DNA from: Kordiimonas sp.
Lineage (GTDB): Bacteria > Pseudomonadota > Alphaproteobacteria > Sphingomonadales > Emcibacteraceae
Assembly (NCBI GenBank): GCA_002700365.1
Contig: PADB01000012.1
Span: forward strand, 248,001 to 312,000
Direction: 5' to 3'
Length of the DNA: 64,000 nucleotides
Positions 18,790-28,125 of the stretch are shown here, piece by piece (position 1 is the stretch's first letter; the number at the start of each line of letters is the position of its first letter). Both the position numbers and the translations under genes were made by a program. The notes below the pieces were generated by a model. It ran no database searches and was not told where the DNA came from. It was given only the letters and a program-made list of their open reading frames with translations.

Positions 18790-20133
18790 ATGGGACTAAA
18801 ATTACATAATACCCTGACCCGAAAGAAAGAGGATTTCAGGCCAATAGATGCGGATCACATCCGTATGTATGTTTGTGGGCCAACGGTTTATAACTATGCG
18901 CATATTGGTAATGCACGCCCGGTGGTGGTGTTTGACCTGCTGGCGCGGCTGCTGCGCCATGAGTATCCAAAGCTGACCTATGCCCGTAATATCACTGATA
19001 TTGACGATAAAATCATTGAGGCCGCACAGGAAAGTGGTGTGCCGATATCCGAAATCACGGAAAAATATACCGCGATTTATGAAGAAGACATGGGGGCCCT
19101 GAACGCAGAGCTACCGGACCTGCGGCCAAAGGCGACAGAGACCATACCGCAAATGATCAACATGATTGAACGGTTGGTGGCGAAGGGGCATGCCTATGCG
19201 GCGGAAGGGCATGTGCTGTTTCATGTGCCGTCCATGGAAAATTATGGTGAGCTGTCTAACCGCAACCGTGACGAAATGGTGGCGGGTGCCCGTGTTGAAG
19301 TTGCACCGTACAAGCAGGATCCGGCGGATTTTGTGTTGTGGAAGCCATCCTCTGACGATCAGCCGGGCTGGAACAGCCCCTGGGGCCGGGGGCGGCCAGG
19401 CTGGCATCTGGAATGTTCCTGCATGATCGAAGAAAATCTGGGGCAAACGATTGATATCCACGGGGGCGGTCTGGATCTGATCTTTCCACATCATGAAAAT
19501 GAAATTGCCCAAAGCCGCTGTGCCCATGATGGCTCACCCTTGGCCAATTACTGGATGCATAACGGTTATCTGACCGTAGATGGTGAGAAGATGTCCAAAT
19601 CGCTGGGCAACTTCTTTACGGTTCATGATTTGCTGGATGAATTTGGACGTAAGGGCGGGGAAGCCATCCGCCTGTTACTGTTGACGGCGCATTATCGCCA
19701 GCCGCTGGATTTTTCCAAGGACGGCATCGAACAGGCACGCAAACAATTGGACCGCTGGTACCGGGTGACGGCGGAGGTCGAAGGTGAGGTGACGGCTGCG
19801 GATATCCCGACGGAATTCCTTGAGGCTTTACGTGATGACCTGAACACGCCGAAGGCTATTGCGGTGCTGAATAAATTAGCCAAGCAAGGGCAGGGGCGTG
19901 CCTTGAAGGCAGCCGCATCGTTATTTGGGGTCTTATTGCAGGACGATTGGTTTGCTGTTGAAAGCAATGATACAGATCTGAGTGCAGATGCCATAGAGGC
20001 TTTGATTGCAGAGCGTAATGCGGCGCGTGCGACAAAGGACTTTGCCGCATCAGACCGCATCCGTGACGAATTAGCAGCACAGGGTATTATCTTGAAAGAT
20101 GGCGCTGGCGGCACGACGTGGGAGCGGTCATAG
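18790..20133 (+). CDS. cysS: Cysteinyl-tRNA synthetase
   Basis: Class I synthetase charging tRNA-Cys, 447 residues. The zinc-binding cysteine C29 in MYVCGPTVYN is followed by HIGN at 38-41; further zinc ligands lie in HLECSCM and the following HHENE segment; the KMSKS motif is KMSKSLGNF. I start at the ATG 18790, with AGAGGG 10 bases upstream; an in-frame TTG directly before it is unlikely. The gene lies 15 bp after gltX and 3 bp before the next methyltransferase gene, so the three should be one transcript. Confidence 0.95.
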   Translation: MGLKLHNTLTRKKEDFRPIDADHIRMYVCGPTVYNYAHIGNARPVVVFDLLARLLRHEYPKLTYARNITDIDDKIIEAAQESGVPISEITEKYTAIYEEDMGALNAELPDLRPKATETIPQMINMIERLVAKGHAYAAEGHVLFHVPSMENYGELSNRNRDEMVAGARVEVAPYKQDPADFVLWKPSSDDQPGWNSPWGRGRPGWHLECSCMIEENLGQTIDIHGGGLDLIFPHHENEIAQSRCAHDGSPLANYWMHNGYLTVDGEKMSKSLGNFFTVHDLLDEFGRKGGEAIRLLLLTAHYRQPLDFSKDGIEQARKQLDRWYRVTAEVEGEVTAADIPTEFLEALRDDLNTPKAIAVLNKLAKQGQGRALKAAASLFGVLLQDDWFAVESNDTDLSADAIEALIAERNAARATKDFAASDRIRDELAAQGIILKDGAGGTTWERS

Positions 20134-20136
20134 CCC

Positions 20137-20961
20137 ATGGCAGGAACCGAAAGTACACAACCCTTTGCGATGAGCCATCCGGGGCCAGCCATTATTCTGG
20201 TGCGCCCGCAATTAGGGGAAAATATCGGTAAGGCTGTACGCGCCATGTATAATTTCGGGCTGACGGATTTGCGTTTGGTGGCACCACGTGATGGCTGGCC
20301 CAATCCAGATGCGGTGCCGGCGGCTGCGGGCGCAGACATGGTACTGGAAAATGCAAAAGTCTTTGATGACTTAAAAGGTGCCGTAGCGGATCTGCATCAT
20401 GTCTATGCAACGACGGCACGACGGCGCGATATGGTTAAACCTGTCGTCACCCCGCGTCACTGTGCTGACCTGATGCGGGATTATACCCTGCAAGATCAGA
20501 AAATAGGAATGCTGTTTGGTCCGGAAAAGGCGGGCCTGCGCAATGATGAAGTGGCACTGGCGGATGCGATTGTTTCTGTACCGTTAAATCCGTCATTTGC
20601 CTCTATCAACCTCGCCCAAGCAGTAATCCTGATGGCCTATGAGTGGTTTCAGGCGATGGATGACACGCCCGATACTTATCAGCCACCCGTAGACGTGATG
20701 CCAGCGACCAAGGCGGACTTGATTGATCTGTATGAGCATCTGGAATATGAACTGGTAGAGGCAGGCTTCCTGCGTTATCCACAACGCCGGGCCTTAATGG
20801 TGCGTAATCTGCGCAATATGCTGGAACGCGCGCGTTTTACCCGTCAGGAAGTCTCAACCCTGCGGGGCGCGATCAAGGCATTGGTGACTGGCGGCGGTCC
20901 CAAATGGCAGGCGGAACGGGACGCAAAGCGCGCGGCAGCCCAAAAAACCCAGAAAACTTGA
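20137..20961 (+). CDS. SPOUT-family RNA methyltransferase, TrmJ-like
   Basis: A 274-residue TrmH/SPOUT methyltransferase. The N-terminal half holds the family motifs ILVRPQLGENIGKAVRAM, the central GMLFGPEKAGLRNDEV and the C-terminal knot segment VPLNPSFASINLAQAV, which form the trefoil-knot SAM site. The order and wording fit TrmJ, which 2'-O-methylates position 32 of tRNAs. A C-terminal helical extension (about 190-274), rich in arginine and alanine, is also TrmJ-like. It is read directly after cysS and ends 147 bp before rpsD. Exact target inferred from the family. Confidence 0.82.
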   Translation: MAGTESTQPFAMSHPGPAIILVRPQLGENIGKAVRAMYNFGLTDLRLVAPRDGWPNPDAVPAAAGADMVLENAKVFDDLKGAVADLHHVYATTARRRDMVKPVVTPRHCADLMRDYTLQDQKIGMLFGPEKAGLRNDEVALADAIVSVPLNPSFASINLAQAVILMAYEWFQAMDDTPDTYQPPVDVMPATKADLIDLYEHLEYELVEAGFLRYPQRRALMVRNLRNMLERARFTRQEVSTLRGAIKALVTGGGPKWQAERDAKRAAAQKTQKT

Positions 20962-20981
20962 GCCAAAGTCAGCGAAAAAGT

Positions 20982-21009
20982 TTGACAAACCAAGGGGCGA
21001 CTATATATT
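20982..21009 (+). promoter_or_regulatory. Sigma-70-type promoter of rpsD
   Basis: A perfect -35 box TTGACA (20982-20987) and the -10 box TATATT (21004-21009) are separated by 16 bp, about 100 bp upstream of the rpsD start. This is the clearest housekeeping promoter in the window and suits a ribosomal protein gene. Confidence 0.8.
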
Positions 21010-21108
21010 GCGCCCATCGTGAATGGTCCGAAGAGGGCCGTGCAGTCTGTGATGACGCAGGTTGTAGCGCTAACACACAACATTTAACAAATAGAAGCGG
21101 TTCGAAAT

Positions 21109-21726
21109 ATGTCAAAACGTATTGAAGCTAAATATAAAATTGATCGCCGGATGGGTGAAAACATCTGGGGTCGCCCGAAAAGCCCTGTCAACAATCGTGA
21201 ATATGGCCCCGGCCAGCATGGTCAGCGTCGTCGCAGCAAACTGTCCGACTTTGGTATTCAGTTGCGCGCCAAGCAAAAGCTGAAGGGTTACTACGGCAAC
21301 ATCACAGAAAAACAATTCAAGCGCGTCTATAAAGAAGCCGATCGCCGTAAAGGGGATACTGGTGAGATTCTGGTGGGTCTGCTGGAGCGTCGTCTGGATG
21401 CGGTTGTCTACCGTGCGAAGTTCGTACCCACTGTGTTTTCTGCTCGTCAGTTCGTGAACCACGGCCATGTGATGGTCAATGGTAAAAAAGTCAACATTCC
21501 CAGCTATCAAGTGAAACCGGGTGATGTGGTAGAAGTACGTGAAAAGTCACGTCAGATCCCGCTGGTACTGGAAGCGCTGGAATCTGCAGAGCGTGACCTG
21601 CCGGAATATATCACAGCCGACGAAGCACCGACAAAAGTGACCTTCGTCCGTCAGCCAACACTGGATGAAATTCCATACCCTGTGCAAATGGAACCAAATC
21701 TGGTGGTGGAATTCTATTCCCGTTAA
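21109..21726 (+). CDS. rpsD: Small ribosomal subunit protein uS4
   Basis: Primary 16S rRNA-binding protein of the 30S subunit, 205 residues, the normal length. The N-terminal S4 domain shows the basic KIDRRMG and [18 protein letters not shown] segments, and the S4 RNA-binding domain (about 95-160) carries [15 protein letters not shown] and [14 protein letters not shown]. The sequence ends VVEFYSR, a typical uS4 tail. It has its own strong promoter and a terminator, so it is transcribed alone, as often in alphaproteobacteria. Confidence 0.98.
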   Translation: MSKRIEAKYKIDRRMGENIWGRPKSPVNNREYGPGQHGQRRRSKLSDFGIQLRAKQKLKGYYGNITEKQFKRVYKEADRRKGDTGEILVGLLERRLDAVVYRAKFVPTVFSARQFVNHGHVMVNGKKVNIPSYQVKPGDVVEVREKSRQIPLVLEALESAERDLPEYITADEAPTKVTFVRQPTLDEIPYPVQMEPNLVVEFYSR

Positions 21727-21746
21727 GGTTACCCCAATATTTATGT

Positions 21747-21775
21747 AAAAAGGCTGCCTTTGGCAGCCTTTTTAT
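21747..21775 (+). terminator. Rho-independent terminator of rpsD
   Basis: Stem AAGGCTGCC/GGCAGCCTT with a TTT loop and a following T-run, 20 bp after the rpsD stop codon. Confidence 0.92.
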
Positions 21776-21800
21776 TATCTATCAGGTGATGAGAACAGAC

Positions 21801-21838
21801 AAAAGCCCCGCAGGAGTTGATCCTACGGGGCCTTTTTT
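21801..21838 (-). terminator. Terminator of the pur-bolA-grxD unit, usable in both directions
   Basis: A long stem GCCCCG-C-AGGA / TCCT-A-CGGGGC with loop GTTGA, flanked by AAAA on one side and a T-run on the other. It lies just downstream of grxD and also backs up the rpsD terminator. Confidence 0.9.
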
Positions 21839-21859
21839 ATATTCTCAGATCGCGGCTGA

Positions 21860-22195
21860 TTATTCAGCGCGGGGCGCAATGCCCTTGCTGACGAACAGCT
21901 GGCCCAATTCGCCGCTGACGGCCATTTCACGGATGATGTCGCAACCACCGACAAATTCACCTTTGACATAAAGTTGTGGCACTGTGGGCCAGTCACTGAA
22001 TTCTTTAATGCCGTCACGAAGGGCCGGGTCCTGCAGCACGTCAAAACCTTCAAATTCCACATTGAAGTGATTAAGGATTTCGACCACAGAGGCGGAAAAA
22101 CCGCATTGGGGGAACATCGGGCTGCCTTTCATATACAGCACGATGTCGGAACGACTGATATCGTCGTGAATACGTTGAAAAACGGGGTTTGTCAT
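21860..22195 (-). CDS. grxD: Monothiol glutaredoxin, Grx4 type
   Basis: A 111-residue glutaredoxin with the monothiol active site CGFS (C31 in MFPQCGFSA), the glutathione-binding WPTVPQLYVKGEFVGGCDI and the CGFS-class spacing. Such proteins bind a [2Fe-2S] cluster with glutathione, often as a complex with BolA, and pass clusters or sense iron status. bolA is the next gene upstream, matching this partnership. AGGGACAG precedes the ATG. It is the last gene of the run before a strong terminator. Confidence 0.95.
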   Translation of the reverse strand: MTNPVFQRIHDDISRSDIVLYMKGSPMFPQCGFSASVVEILNHFNVEFEGFDVLQDPALRDGIKEFSDWPTVPQLYVKGEFVGGCDIIREMAVSGELGQLFVSKGIAPRAE

Positions 22196-22230
22196 TGTTA
22201 CTGTCCCTGATAGCGTTGATTTGATTATTG

Positions 22231-22464
22231 TTAATCTGGTGTCGATGTTTGCAGTGCCAAGGCATGCAATTCACCACCCATGTTGCCCTTAAGGGCTTTA
22301 TAGACCATTTGATGTTGCTGAACGCGGCTTTTGCCTTCAAAGGCGCTACTGACCACAAGAGCGGCATAATGGTCACCATCCCCGCGGAGGTCTTGAATCT
22401 CTACCTTGGCATCAGGGAAGCTTTCCTTGATCAGGCGTTCAATTTCACCAGCATCCATTGGCAT
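22231..22464 (-). CDS. BolA-family protein
   Basis: A 77-residue BolA-like protein with the family core GDGDHYAALVVSSAFEGKSRVQQHQMVYKAL in segments: the conserved histidine lies in RVQQHQMVY and the E-L-H-A-L-A-L tail is typical. It should pair with the CGFS glutaredoxin encoded next door and bind a [2Fe-2S] cluster through its histidine. AAAGGA lies before the ATG. It follows the sulfotransferase gene by 35 bp and precedes grxD by 35 bp, so the three are likely co-transcribed. Confidence 0.9.
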   Translation of the reverse strand: MPMDAGEIERLIKESFPDAKVEIQDLRGDGDHYAALVVSSAFEGKSRVQQHQMVYKALKGNMGGELHALALQTSTPD

Positions 22465-22499
22465 ATTAGTTATCCTTTACACAATAACGTATTTAAATC

Positions 22500-23465
22500 T
22501 TAAAAATCATTTGCGTAGAGCTGACCGGGAAGGGAATCTTTGACAAATTCCTGAATACGGCTAATTTGCTCCGGCTTTAGACTATCTTTCCATTTATACG
22601 CTGCTTTAACAGGGTCGCGGACGACCTGGAAATATTTTTCATTTTGGCCCTGATAATTCAGGCTTTGTTCCAAAAAGTTATTCGTTTGTTCATTCCAATC
22701 CAAATCACAAAAAGAAAATAGTTCACGTGTCTTTTCAATTGGTGCACGACAGAGGTCTTCATATACCAATGTAATGCAATTCGGTTGGTCTTTGATCTCC
22801 TGCATGGTTTTTTCGTTATGTAACATCCAGCTGCAAACGATTTGTTCTTCTATGCTCAGCGTTTTTAGTTTTTCTAGTGTCAGGCCACGGCGTTTTGCTT
22901 CTTGCATTTCTGAAAGGGAATGCGCGTAAAACTCATCTCCCATCAGATTCAAAGCACGTCCCTTTAACTGGGAAGCCACATAGCCGCAAGGATGGCGGAC
23001 AATATGGACAACTTTCGCATCAGGAAGGGCCTTGCTATATAGATAGGTACGCGAAATCGTATTTACAGACTTCAGGACATATTTGACCTGATCTTTTTTT
23101 GCTGAGGCAATCATATCAGGTAATGACGCTGATCTTAAAAAAGACAAACCTGGAATAGATTGCAGGCTTTTCAGAATAAAAGCGTAGAATTTTCTGAAAT
23201 AGAAGCCCAAGGGCCGATAGAAATTTTTATCGAATTGCGGCAGGGAACCTGCAGACTTTGTTTGCCGGACATGTTTTATTTTTTGCAAATACTGACGTGC
23301 TGCAGTTTCGTAATTTGCACAATCTTCGGCATAGGGGGTAAAGGGAATATCGGCATTTACGACAAGGGAATCCGGCTCATGCCGATAGACAACATTGGGG
23401 TGGCTATCAAAGATTTTGCCCAACCATGTGGTCCCGGAACGCGGGCTCCCTTGAATGAGTATCAT
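22500..23465 (-). CDS. Sulfotransferase-family protein
   Basis: A 321-residue protein with a PAPS-type phosphosulfate loop at its very N-terminus (IQGSPRSGTTWLGKIF, residues 4-19) and the 3'-phosphate loop VVHIVRHPCGYVASQ near the middle, with YEDLCRAPIE further on. These are the marks of cytosolic-fold sulfotransferases, which move sulfate from PAPS to a sugar, lipid or small molecule. There is no signal peptide or membrane segment. AAGGGA precedes the ATG, 38 bp after the purL stop, so it is read with the purine genes. The acceptor is unknown; a lipid, capsule or exopolysaccharide substrate is possible. Unexpected in this neighbourhood, where purL normally adjoins bolA. Confidence 0.8.
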   Translation of the reverse strand: MILIQGSPRSGTTWLGKIFDSHPNVVYRHEPDSLVVNADIPFTPYAEDCANYETAARQYLQKIKHVRQTKSAGSLPQFDKNFYRPLGFYFRKFYAFILKSLQSIPGLSFLRSASLPDMIASAKKDQVKYVLKSVNTISRTYLYSKALPDAKVVHIVRHPCGYVASQLKGRALNLMGDEFYAHSLSEMQEAKRRGLTLEKLKTLSIEEQIVCSWMLHNEKTMQEIKDQPNCITLVYEDLCRAPIEKTRELFSFCDLDWNEQTNNFLEQSLNYQGQNEKYFQVVRDPVKAAYKWKDSLKPEQISRIQEFVKDSLPGQLYANDF

Positions 23466-23503
23466 CTCTTTGATCCCTTTAGCTTTTGTCGTTCCAATTT
23501 GTA

Positions 23504-25723
23504 TTAAGCACTGTGTTCCGCGCGCATATATTCTGGCATCCAGTTTCTGTGCAGGTCAAGAACCTGCTGTAGCGGTATATTCATTTGTCCCTTAACAATC
23601 AGGTCTGTTCCCTGCGTTTTGCCAAGAATTGACGCGGGGATATTTTCATCTTGTGCGTCTTTGACGATCTGTTCAGCGTGGGCAGCAGTAACAGACAAGA
23701 TGTAACGGGCTTGATCTTCGCCGAAGGCAGCCGCATGAATAGGCAGATTATCCCCAAGGTCGATATCAAAACCAATGGAAGATGCCAAAGACATTTCTGT
23801 CAATGCAACAAGAAGCCCACCGTCCGAGATATCGTGACAGGCACTGACTTTGCTGCCCAGAATCTGTTCACGCACAAAATCGCCATAGTGACGTTCTTTA
23901 TCCAGATCCACTTCGGGGGCGCCGCCGTCCTCCCGGCTTTCAATGATATCCAGATAAAGGGAGGCCCCCAGATGCCCCTGTCCACCACCAATCAGGACCA
24001 GAACCTCACCTTCTGCTTTCGGGGCAATGGTGGTCATCTTGCTGGTATCGGCAATCAGGCCCACACCACCAATGGCGGGTGTCGGGTGAATGCCGGTGCC
24101 GTTTGTTTCGTTATAGAGGGACACGTTACCAGACACGACCGGGTAATCCAGTGCGATACAGGCTTCGCCCATGCCTTTGAGGCATTCGACAAACTGGCCC
24201 ATGATTTCCGGGCGTTCCGGGTTGCCAAAGTTCAGGCAGTTTGTAATCGCCAGTGGTGTGGCACCCGTGGCCGTAATGTTCCGCCATGTTTCGGCCACAG
24301 CCTGACGGCCGCCTTGGACCGGATCGGCGTAGCAATAACGTGGTGTACAGTCAGTGGATATCGCCAGACCTTTTTCGGTGCCATGCACGCGCACCATGGC
24401 GGCATCACCACCCGGGCGCTGGATGGTATCACCCATAACCATATGGTCATATTGTTCCCAGATCCATTTGCGGCTGGCCAGATGAGGGGAGCCCATCATT
24501 TTCAGCAGCGCATCACCCAGATCCGCCGGGGCGGCTACGTCTTCAGCCTTGATGTCGGCTTTTGGTTCGGATGGTACCCACGGACGGTCATATTCGGGGG
24601 CAAGGTCAGTCAATGGAGCCACTGGAATGTCGGCGACCACATCACCATCAAATGTCAGTGTCAGATTACCGGTATCGGTAATTTCACCAATAACGGCAAA
24701 GTCCAGATCCCATTTGCGGAAGATGGCTTCGGCTTCGCCTTCATGGCCCGGCTTCAGCACCATAAGCATGCGTTCCTGACTTTCGGACAGCATCATTTCA
24801 TAAGGGGTCATGTGCTCTTCACGTTGTGGCACATTGTTCAGGTTCAGTTCAAAGCCAACGTCACCCTTGGACGCCATCTCCACAGAAGAAGAGGTGAGGC
24901 CAGCCGCGCCCATATCCTGAATGGCAACGATGGCATCTTTCTGCATCAGTTCCAGGCAGGCTTCGATGAGCAGCTTTTCAGTGAACGGGTCACCAACCTG
25001 GACAGTTGGACGCTTCTCTTCACTGTCTTCGGTAAATTCAGCAGAGGCCATGGTGGCACCATGGATGCCGTCACGACCGGTTTTGGACCCGACATAAACA
25101 ACAGGGTTACCCACACCAGCAGCAGCACAATAAAAAATATTATCAGCGTCCGCTAGACCAACGGTCATGGCATTGACCAGAATATTGCCATTGTAAGACG
25201 GGTGGAAGTTTGTCTCCCCCCCCACGGTTGGCACGCCAACGCAGTTACCGTAACCGCCGATTCCTTCAACCACACCACTGAGCAGGTGGCGGGTTTTGGG
25301 GTGTTCAGGTTCGCCAAAACGCAATGCGTTCATATTGGCAACAGGGCGCGCACCCATGGTGAACACGTCACGCAGAATACCGCCAACGCCTGTTGCGGCC
25401 CCCTGATAAGGTTCGATGTAGGACGGATGGTTATGACTTTCCATTTTGAAGATTGCTGCCTGACCATCACCAATGTCAATAATTCCGGCGTTTTCACCGG
25501 GACCACAGATAACCCATGGGGCTTCTGTCGGCAGTTTCTTCAAATGCAGGCGGGATGATTTGTACGAACAATGTTCACTCCACATCACGGAGAATATACC
25601 TAATTCAGTGAGGGTCGGGGTGCGGCCCATAATGTCCAAAACACGCTGATATTCATCTGCGGATAGGCCATGTTCGGCAATAAGGTCTTCTGTAATATCA
25701 ATGTTGTTTTCAAACGCAGTCAT
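23504..25723 (-). CDS. purL: Phosphoribosylformylglycinamidine synthase, large subunit PurL
   Basis: The small form of FGAM synthase (739 residues), working with PurQ and PurS, both encoded upstream. It catalyses the ATP-dependent conversion of FGAR to FGAM. Visible motifs are [11 protein letters not shown] near residue 50, [31 protein letters not shown], the [14 protein letters not shown] segment and the second-half [11 protein letters not shown] and [10 protein letters not shown] 501-codon open frame on the opposite strand is a shadow. It lies 32 bp after purQ. Confidence 0.97.
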   Translation of the reverse strand: MTAFENNIDITEDLIAEHGLSADEYQRVLDIMGRTPTLTELGIFSVMWSEHCSYKSSRLHLKKLPTEAPWVICGPGENAGIIDIGDGQAAIFKMESHNHPSYIEPYQGAATGVGGILRDVFTMGARPVANMNALRFGEPEHPKTRHLLSGVVEGIGGYGNCVGVPTVGGETNFHPSYNGNILVNAMTVGLADADNIFYCAAAGVGNPVVYVGSKTGRDGIHGATMASAEFTEDSEEKRPTVQVGDPFTEKLLIEACLELMQKDAIVAIQDMGAAGLTSSSVEMASKGDVGFELNLNNVPQREEHMTPYEMMLSESQERMLMVLKPGHEGEAEAIFRKWDLDFAVIGEITDTGNLTLTFDGDVVADIPVAPLTDLAPEYDRPWVPSEPKADIKAEDVAAPADLGDALLKMMGSPHLASRKWIWEQYDHMVMGDTIQRPGGDAAMVRVHGTEKGLAISTDCTPRYCYADPVQGGRQAVAETWRNITATGATPLAITNCLNFGNPERPEIMGQFVECLKGMGEACIALDYPVVSGNVSLYNETNGTGIHPTPAIGGVGLIADTSKMTTIAPKAEGEVLVLIGGGQGHLGASLYLDIIESREDGGAPEVDLDKERHYGDFVREQILGSKVSACHDISDGGLLVALTEMSLASSIGFDIDLGDNLPIHAAAFGEDQARYILSVTAAHAEQIVKDAQDENIPASILGKTQGTDLIVKGQMNIPLQQVLDLHRNWMPEYMRAEHSA

Positions 25724-25755
25724 CTGATGGAAATCCAGATCGTTATCTATGTCTA

Positions 25756-26445
25756 TTAATTCAGGCTATGCATCAGGCTTTCAAAAAAGCCACGGCCATC
25801 TGTCCCCCCCAAGGCATCTTCGATCAGTCTTTCGGGGTGCGGCATCATGCCTAGAACATTACCTTTTTTATTCAGTATGCCCGCGATATTGTGTTGTGAA
25901 CCATTGGGGTTAGCCGCTTTTGTGGCTTCCCCATTATGGTCAACATATCGTACGGCTATTTGATTATTGTCTTCTAACCGCTTTAGCGTGTCGGCATCGG
26001 CAAAATAGTTCCCATCATGATGCGCGATGGGGATATTGATTAATTGACCGTGCTGATATTGTCTGGTGAAAACACTATCGTTGTTTTCAACCTTCAATGT
26101 GACATCTTTACAGATGAATTTCAGGTTGCGGTTACGCATTAGTGCGCCGGGCAGCAGGCCCGTTTCTGTCAATACCTGGAAGCCATTGCACACACCAAAA
26201 ACATATTTGCCCTGGTTCCCATGGTCTACAATAGCCTTCATGATATGAGAACGTGCGGCCATGGCACCACAGCGTAAGTAGTCACCATAGGAAAAACCAC
26301 CGGGCAGAGCCACCAAATCGACGTCAGGAAGTTCGCTTTCCTGATGCCAAACCATTTGCGGGGCCTGCCCAGTTATTTTTTCCAGAGCGACGGCCATGTC
26401 ACGATCACAATTGGAAGCGGGAAAAACTATAACGGCACTTTTCAT
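25756..26445 (-). CDS. purQ: Phosphoribosylformylglycinamidine synthase, glutaminase subunit PurQ
   Basis: Class I glutamine amidotransferase of 229 residues supplying ammonia to PurL. The nucleophile cysteine is in [11 protein letters not shown], the partner His/Glu in [10 protein letters not shown], and the substrate loop [14 protein letters not shown] is typical of PurQ. It begins [12 protein letters not shown], another family signature. It forms the FGAM synthase complex with PurS and PurL, whose genes flank it in the order purS-purQ-purL. Confidence 0.97.
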   Translation of the reverse strand: MKSAVIVFPASNCDRDMAVALEKITGQAPQMVWHQESELPDVDLVALPGGFSYGDYLRCGAMAARSHIMKAIVDHGNQGKYVFGVCNGFQVLTETGLLPGALMRNRNLKFICKDVTLKVENNDSVFTRQYQHGQLINIPIAHHDGNYFADADTLKRLEDNNQIAVRYVDHNGEATKAANPNGSQHNIAGILNKKGNVLGMMPHPERLIEDALGGTDGRGFFESLMHSLN

Positions 26446-26482
26446 GTGACAAAATACCTGTTTTCAAAGAAGCCCTCAGGGC

Positions 26483-26722
26483 TTAGTCAATATCAATACT
26501 GTAATTTTCGATGACGGTATTTGCCAAAAGGGACTTACACATCTTTTCAACAGCAGCGCGGGCAGCATCCTTATCGGTTTCTGCCAAATCAAGTTCGATA
26601 AACTTACCTTGGCGAACATCGTTGACGCCTTCAAAACCCAAAGCAGTGAGGGCGTGTTCAATGGCCTTACCCTGAGGGTCTAAAACGCCATTTTTTAAAG
26701 TGACATGAACGCGGGCTTTCAC
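26483..26722 (-). CDS. purS: Phosphoribosylformylglycinamidine synthase subunit PurS
   Basis: A 79-residue protein with the PurS pattern: VHVTLKNGVLDPQGKAIEHAL near the N-terminus (the L-K-x-x-V-L-D-P-Q-G signature) and a C-terminal Y-S-I-D-I-D strand. PurS dimers bridge PurL and PurQ and allow ammonia transfer. It lies 21 bp after purC and 37 bp before purQ, within the purine run. Confidence 0.96.
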   Translation of the reverse strand: MKARVHVTLKNGVLDPQGKAIEHALTALGFEGVNDVRQGKFIELDLAETDKDAARAAVEKMCKSLLANTVIENYSIDID

Positions 26723-26743
26723 GGCCTGTCCTTTCCTTGTTTA

Positions 26744-27481
26744 CTAAGTATTTTCAGTTGCGATGGTGATACCAAGGCGCCGGGCGACTTCTGTATAGGC
26801 TTCTGTCTCCCCGCCCAGGTCGCGGCGGAAACGGTCTTTGTCCATTTTTTCGCCTGTTTTTATATCCCATAGACGGCAGTTATCCGGACTGATTTCGTCT
26901 GCAAGGATTACATGAATATCGCCATCTTGTTCACGACGCCCGTATTCAAGTTTAAAGTCTACCAGTTGAATGCCGATGGCGGCAAACAAACCACAGAGGA
27001 AATCATTGATCCGCTGTGTCAGTTCAAAAATAGTTGCCAATTCATCTTCAGTGGCCCAACCAAATGTCACGATATGCTCTTCAGCGATCAGGGGGTCATT
27101 CAACGCATCTTCTTTATAGCAGAATTCTATAAGCGGACGTGGTAGGGGATCGCCTTCAGTCAGGCCGAGTCGCGTACAAATCGACCCTGCAGCAATATTG
27201 CGGACGATGATTTCCAGTGGAATGATTTCAACCTGACGGATGAGCTGCTGGCGATCGTCAATACGTTCGATCAGATGTGTTGGAATGCCAATTTTTTCCA
27301 GATACCCCATAATAACTTCAGAGATATAGTTATTTAAGAGGCCCTTATTGGCAAAAGTTCCTTTTTTTTGCGCATTAAATGCCGTGGCATCATCTTTGAA
27401 ATATTGGATCAGTGTCCCGGGTTTGGGGCCTTTGTAAAGAATTTTGGCCTTACCTTCATAAAGCTTTTCAAGCGCAGACAT
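26744..27481 (-). CDS. purC: Phosphoribosylaminoimidazole-succinocarboxamide synthase
   Basis: SAICAR synthetase of 245 residues; joins CAIR and aspartate with ATP. The family motifs [10 protein letters not shown] at the N-terminus, [11 protein letters not shown] in the middle, [10 protein letters not shown] and [12 protein letters not shown] are all present. It is the first gene of the minus-strand run purC-purS-purQ-purL-sulfotransferase-bolA-grxD, and is divergent from the ATPase zeta subunit gene across a 207-bp spacer that should hold both promoters. Confidence 0.97.
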   Translation of the reverse strand: MSALEKLYEGKAKILYKGPKPGTLIQYFKDDATAFNAQKKGTFANKGLLNNYISEVIMGYLEKIGIPTHLIERIDDRQQLIRQVEIIPLEIIVRNIAAGSICTRLGLTEGDPLPRPLIEFCYKEDALNDPLIAEEHIVTFGWATEDELATIFELTQRINDFLCGLFAAIGIQLVDFKLEYGRREQDGDIHVILADEISPDNCRLWDIKTGEKMDKDRFRRDLGGETEAYTEVARRLGITIATENT

Positions 27482-27688
27482 GCAGGGACACCTTACATTT
27501 TAATATGATATAATAATTGATATAAGTCATTAGCCATTCGGCGAGGCGAACATATAACATAACGAAATGAATGACAATGAAAGTTGGGGCTTAATTCCCG
27601 GAAAACAAACTGTCATAATTAAGCTATGGACAATGACGCGTTCCACCATATGATAGCGCGCAAATTTTTGATTTAAGGAGTTGTCGTA

Positions 27689-28018
27689 ATGAGCCAGTTT
27701 GATGATCGTGAGCAGGTGTTTGAAAAACAGTTTGCAATGGACGAAGAGCTGCAATTCAAAGTTATGGCCCGTCGGGACAAATTATTGGGATTGTGGGCGG
27801 CGGATAAACTGGGTTTGACAGGTCAGGACGCACAGGATTATGCCATGTCCGTTGTCAAAGCCGATTTGCGGGAACCGGGCGATGAAGATGTCTTTGAATA
27901 TTTACAGCAAAGCTTTGCGGATAAGAATATCGAAGTCTCTGAACATCAAATTCGCCGTGAGATGGACTCCAAATTGGATGAAGCCCGCGAACAGGTCATG
28001 TCAGAAGCCGGTAAATAG
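27689..28018 (+). CDS. F1-ATPase inhibitor subunit zeta (DUF1476 family)
   Basis: A 109-residue, mostly helical acidic protein. It shows the family pattern FDDREQVFEKQFAMDEEL near the N-terminus, then KVMARRDKLLGLWAADKLG and a helical tail. DUF1476 proteins are the zeta subunit first found in Paracoccus denitrificans, which inhibits ATP hydrolysis by the F1FO-ATPase, chiefly through the N-terminal region, and is restricted to alphaproteobacteria. The ATG is preceded by a strong AAGGAG. The gene is monocistronic, with a terminator shared with convergent purB. Confidence 0.88.
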   Translation: MSQFDDREQVFEKQFAMDEELQFKVMARRDKLLGLWAADKLGLTGQDAQDYAMSVVKADLREPGDEDVFEYLQQSFADKNIEVSEHQIRREMDSKLDEAREQVMSEAGK

Positions 28019-28060
28019 GCCTTAATTTAACAGAACTGCGAAATATTATTTTATAGAATG

Positions 28061-28104
28061 AATAAAGGCGCAGCCCTTAATTAGGGGTTGCGCCTTTATT
28101 TATT
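28061..28104 (+). terminator. Bidirectional terminator between the zeta subunit gene and purB
   Basis: Stem AATAAAGGCGCA...TGCGCCTTTATT with an inner pairing of CCCTTAATTAGGGG. A-rich and T-rich flanks allow it to act on both convergent genes. Confidence 0.88.
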
Positions 28105-28125
28105 TTCGAAGTATCACCTGCTGGT

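Noticed and set aside
19692-20339. A 215-codon frame antisense to the end of cysS and the start of the methyltransferase gene
   Set aside because: Both plus-strand genes show clear family motifs through this stretch; the antisense product is Ser/Ala/Arg-rich with no recognisable domain.
23651-25156. A 501-codon open frame on the plus strand opposite purL
   Set aside because: It lies wholly antisense to the well-conserved purL, has no ribosome site and encodes a His/Phe/Gln-rich sequence typical of a shadow frame.
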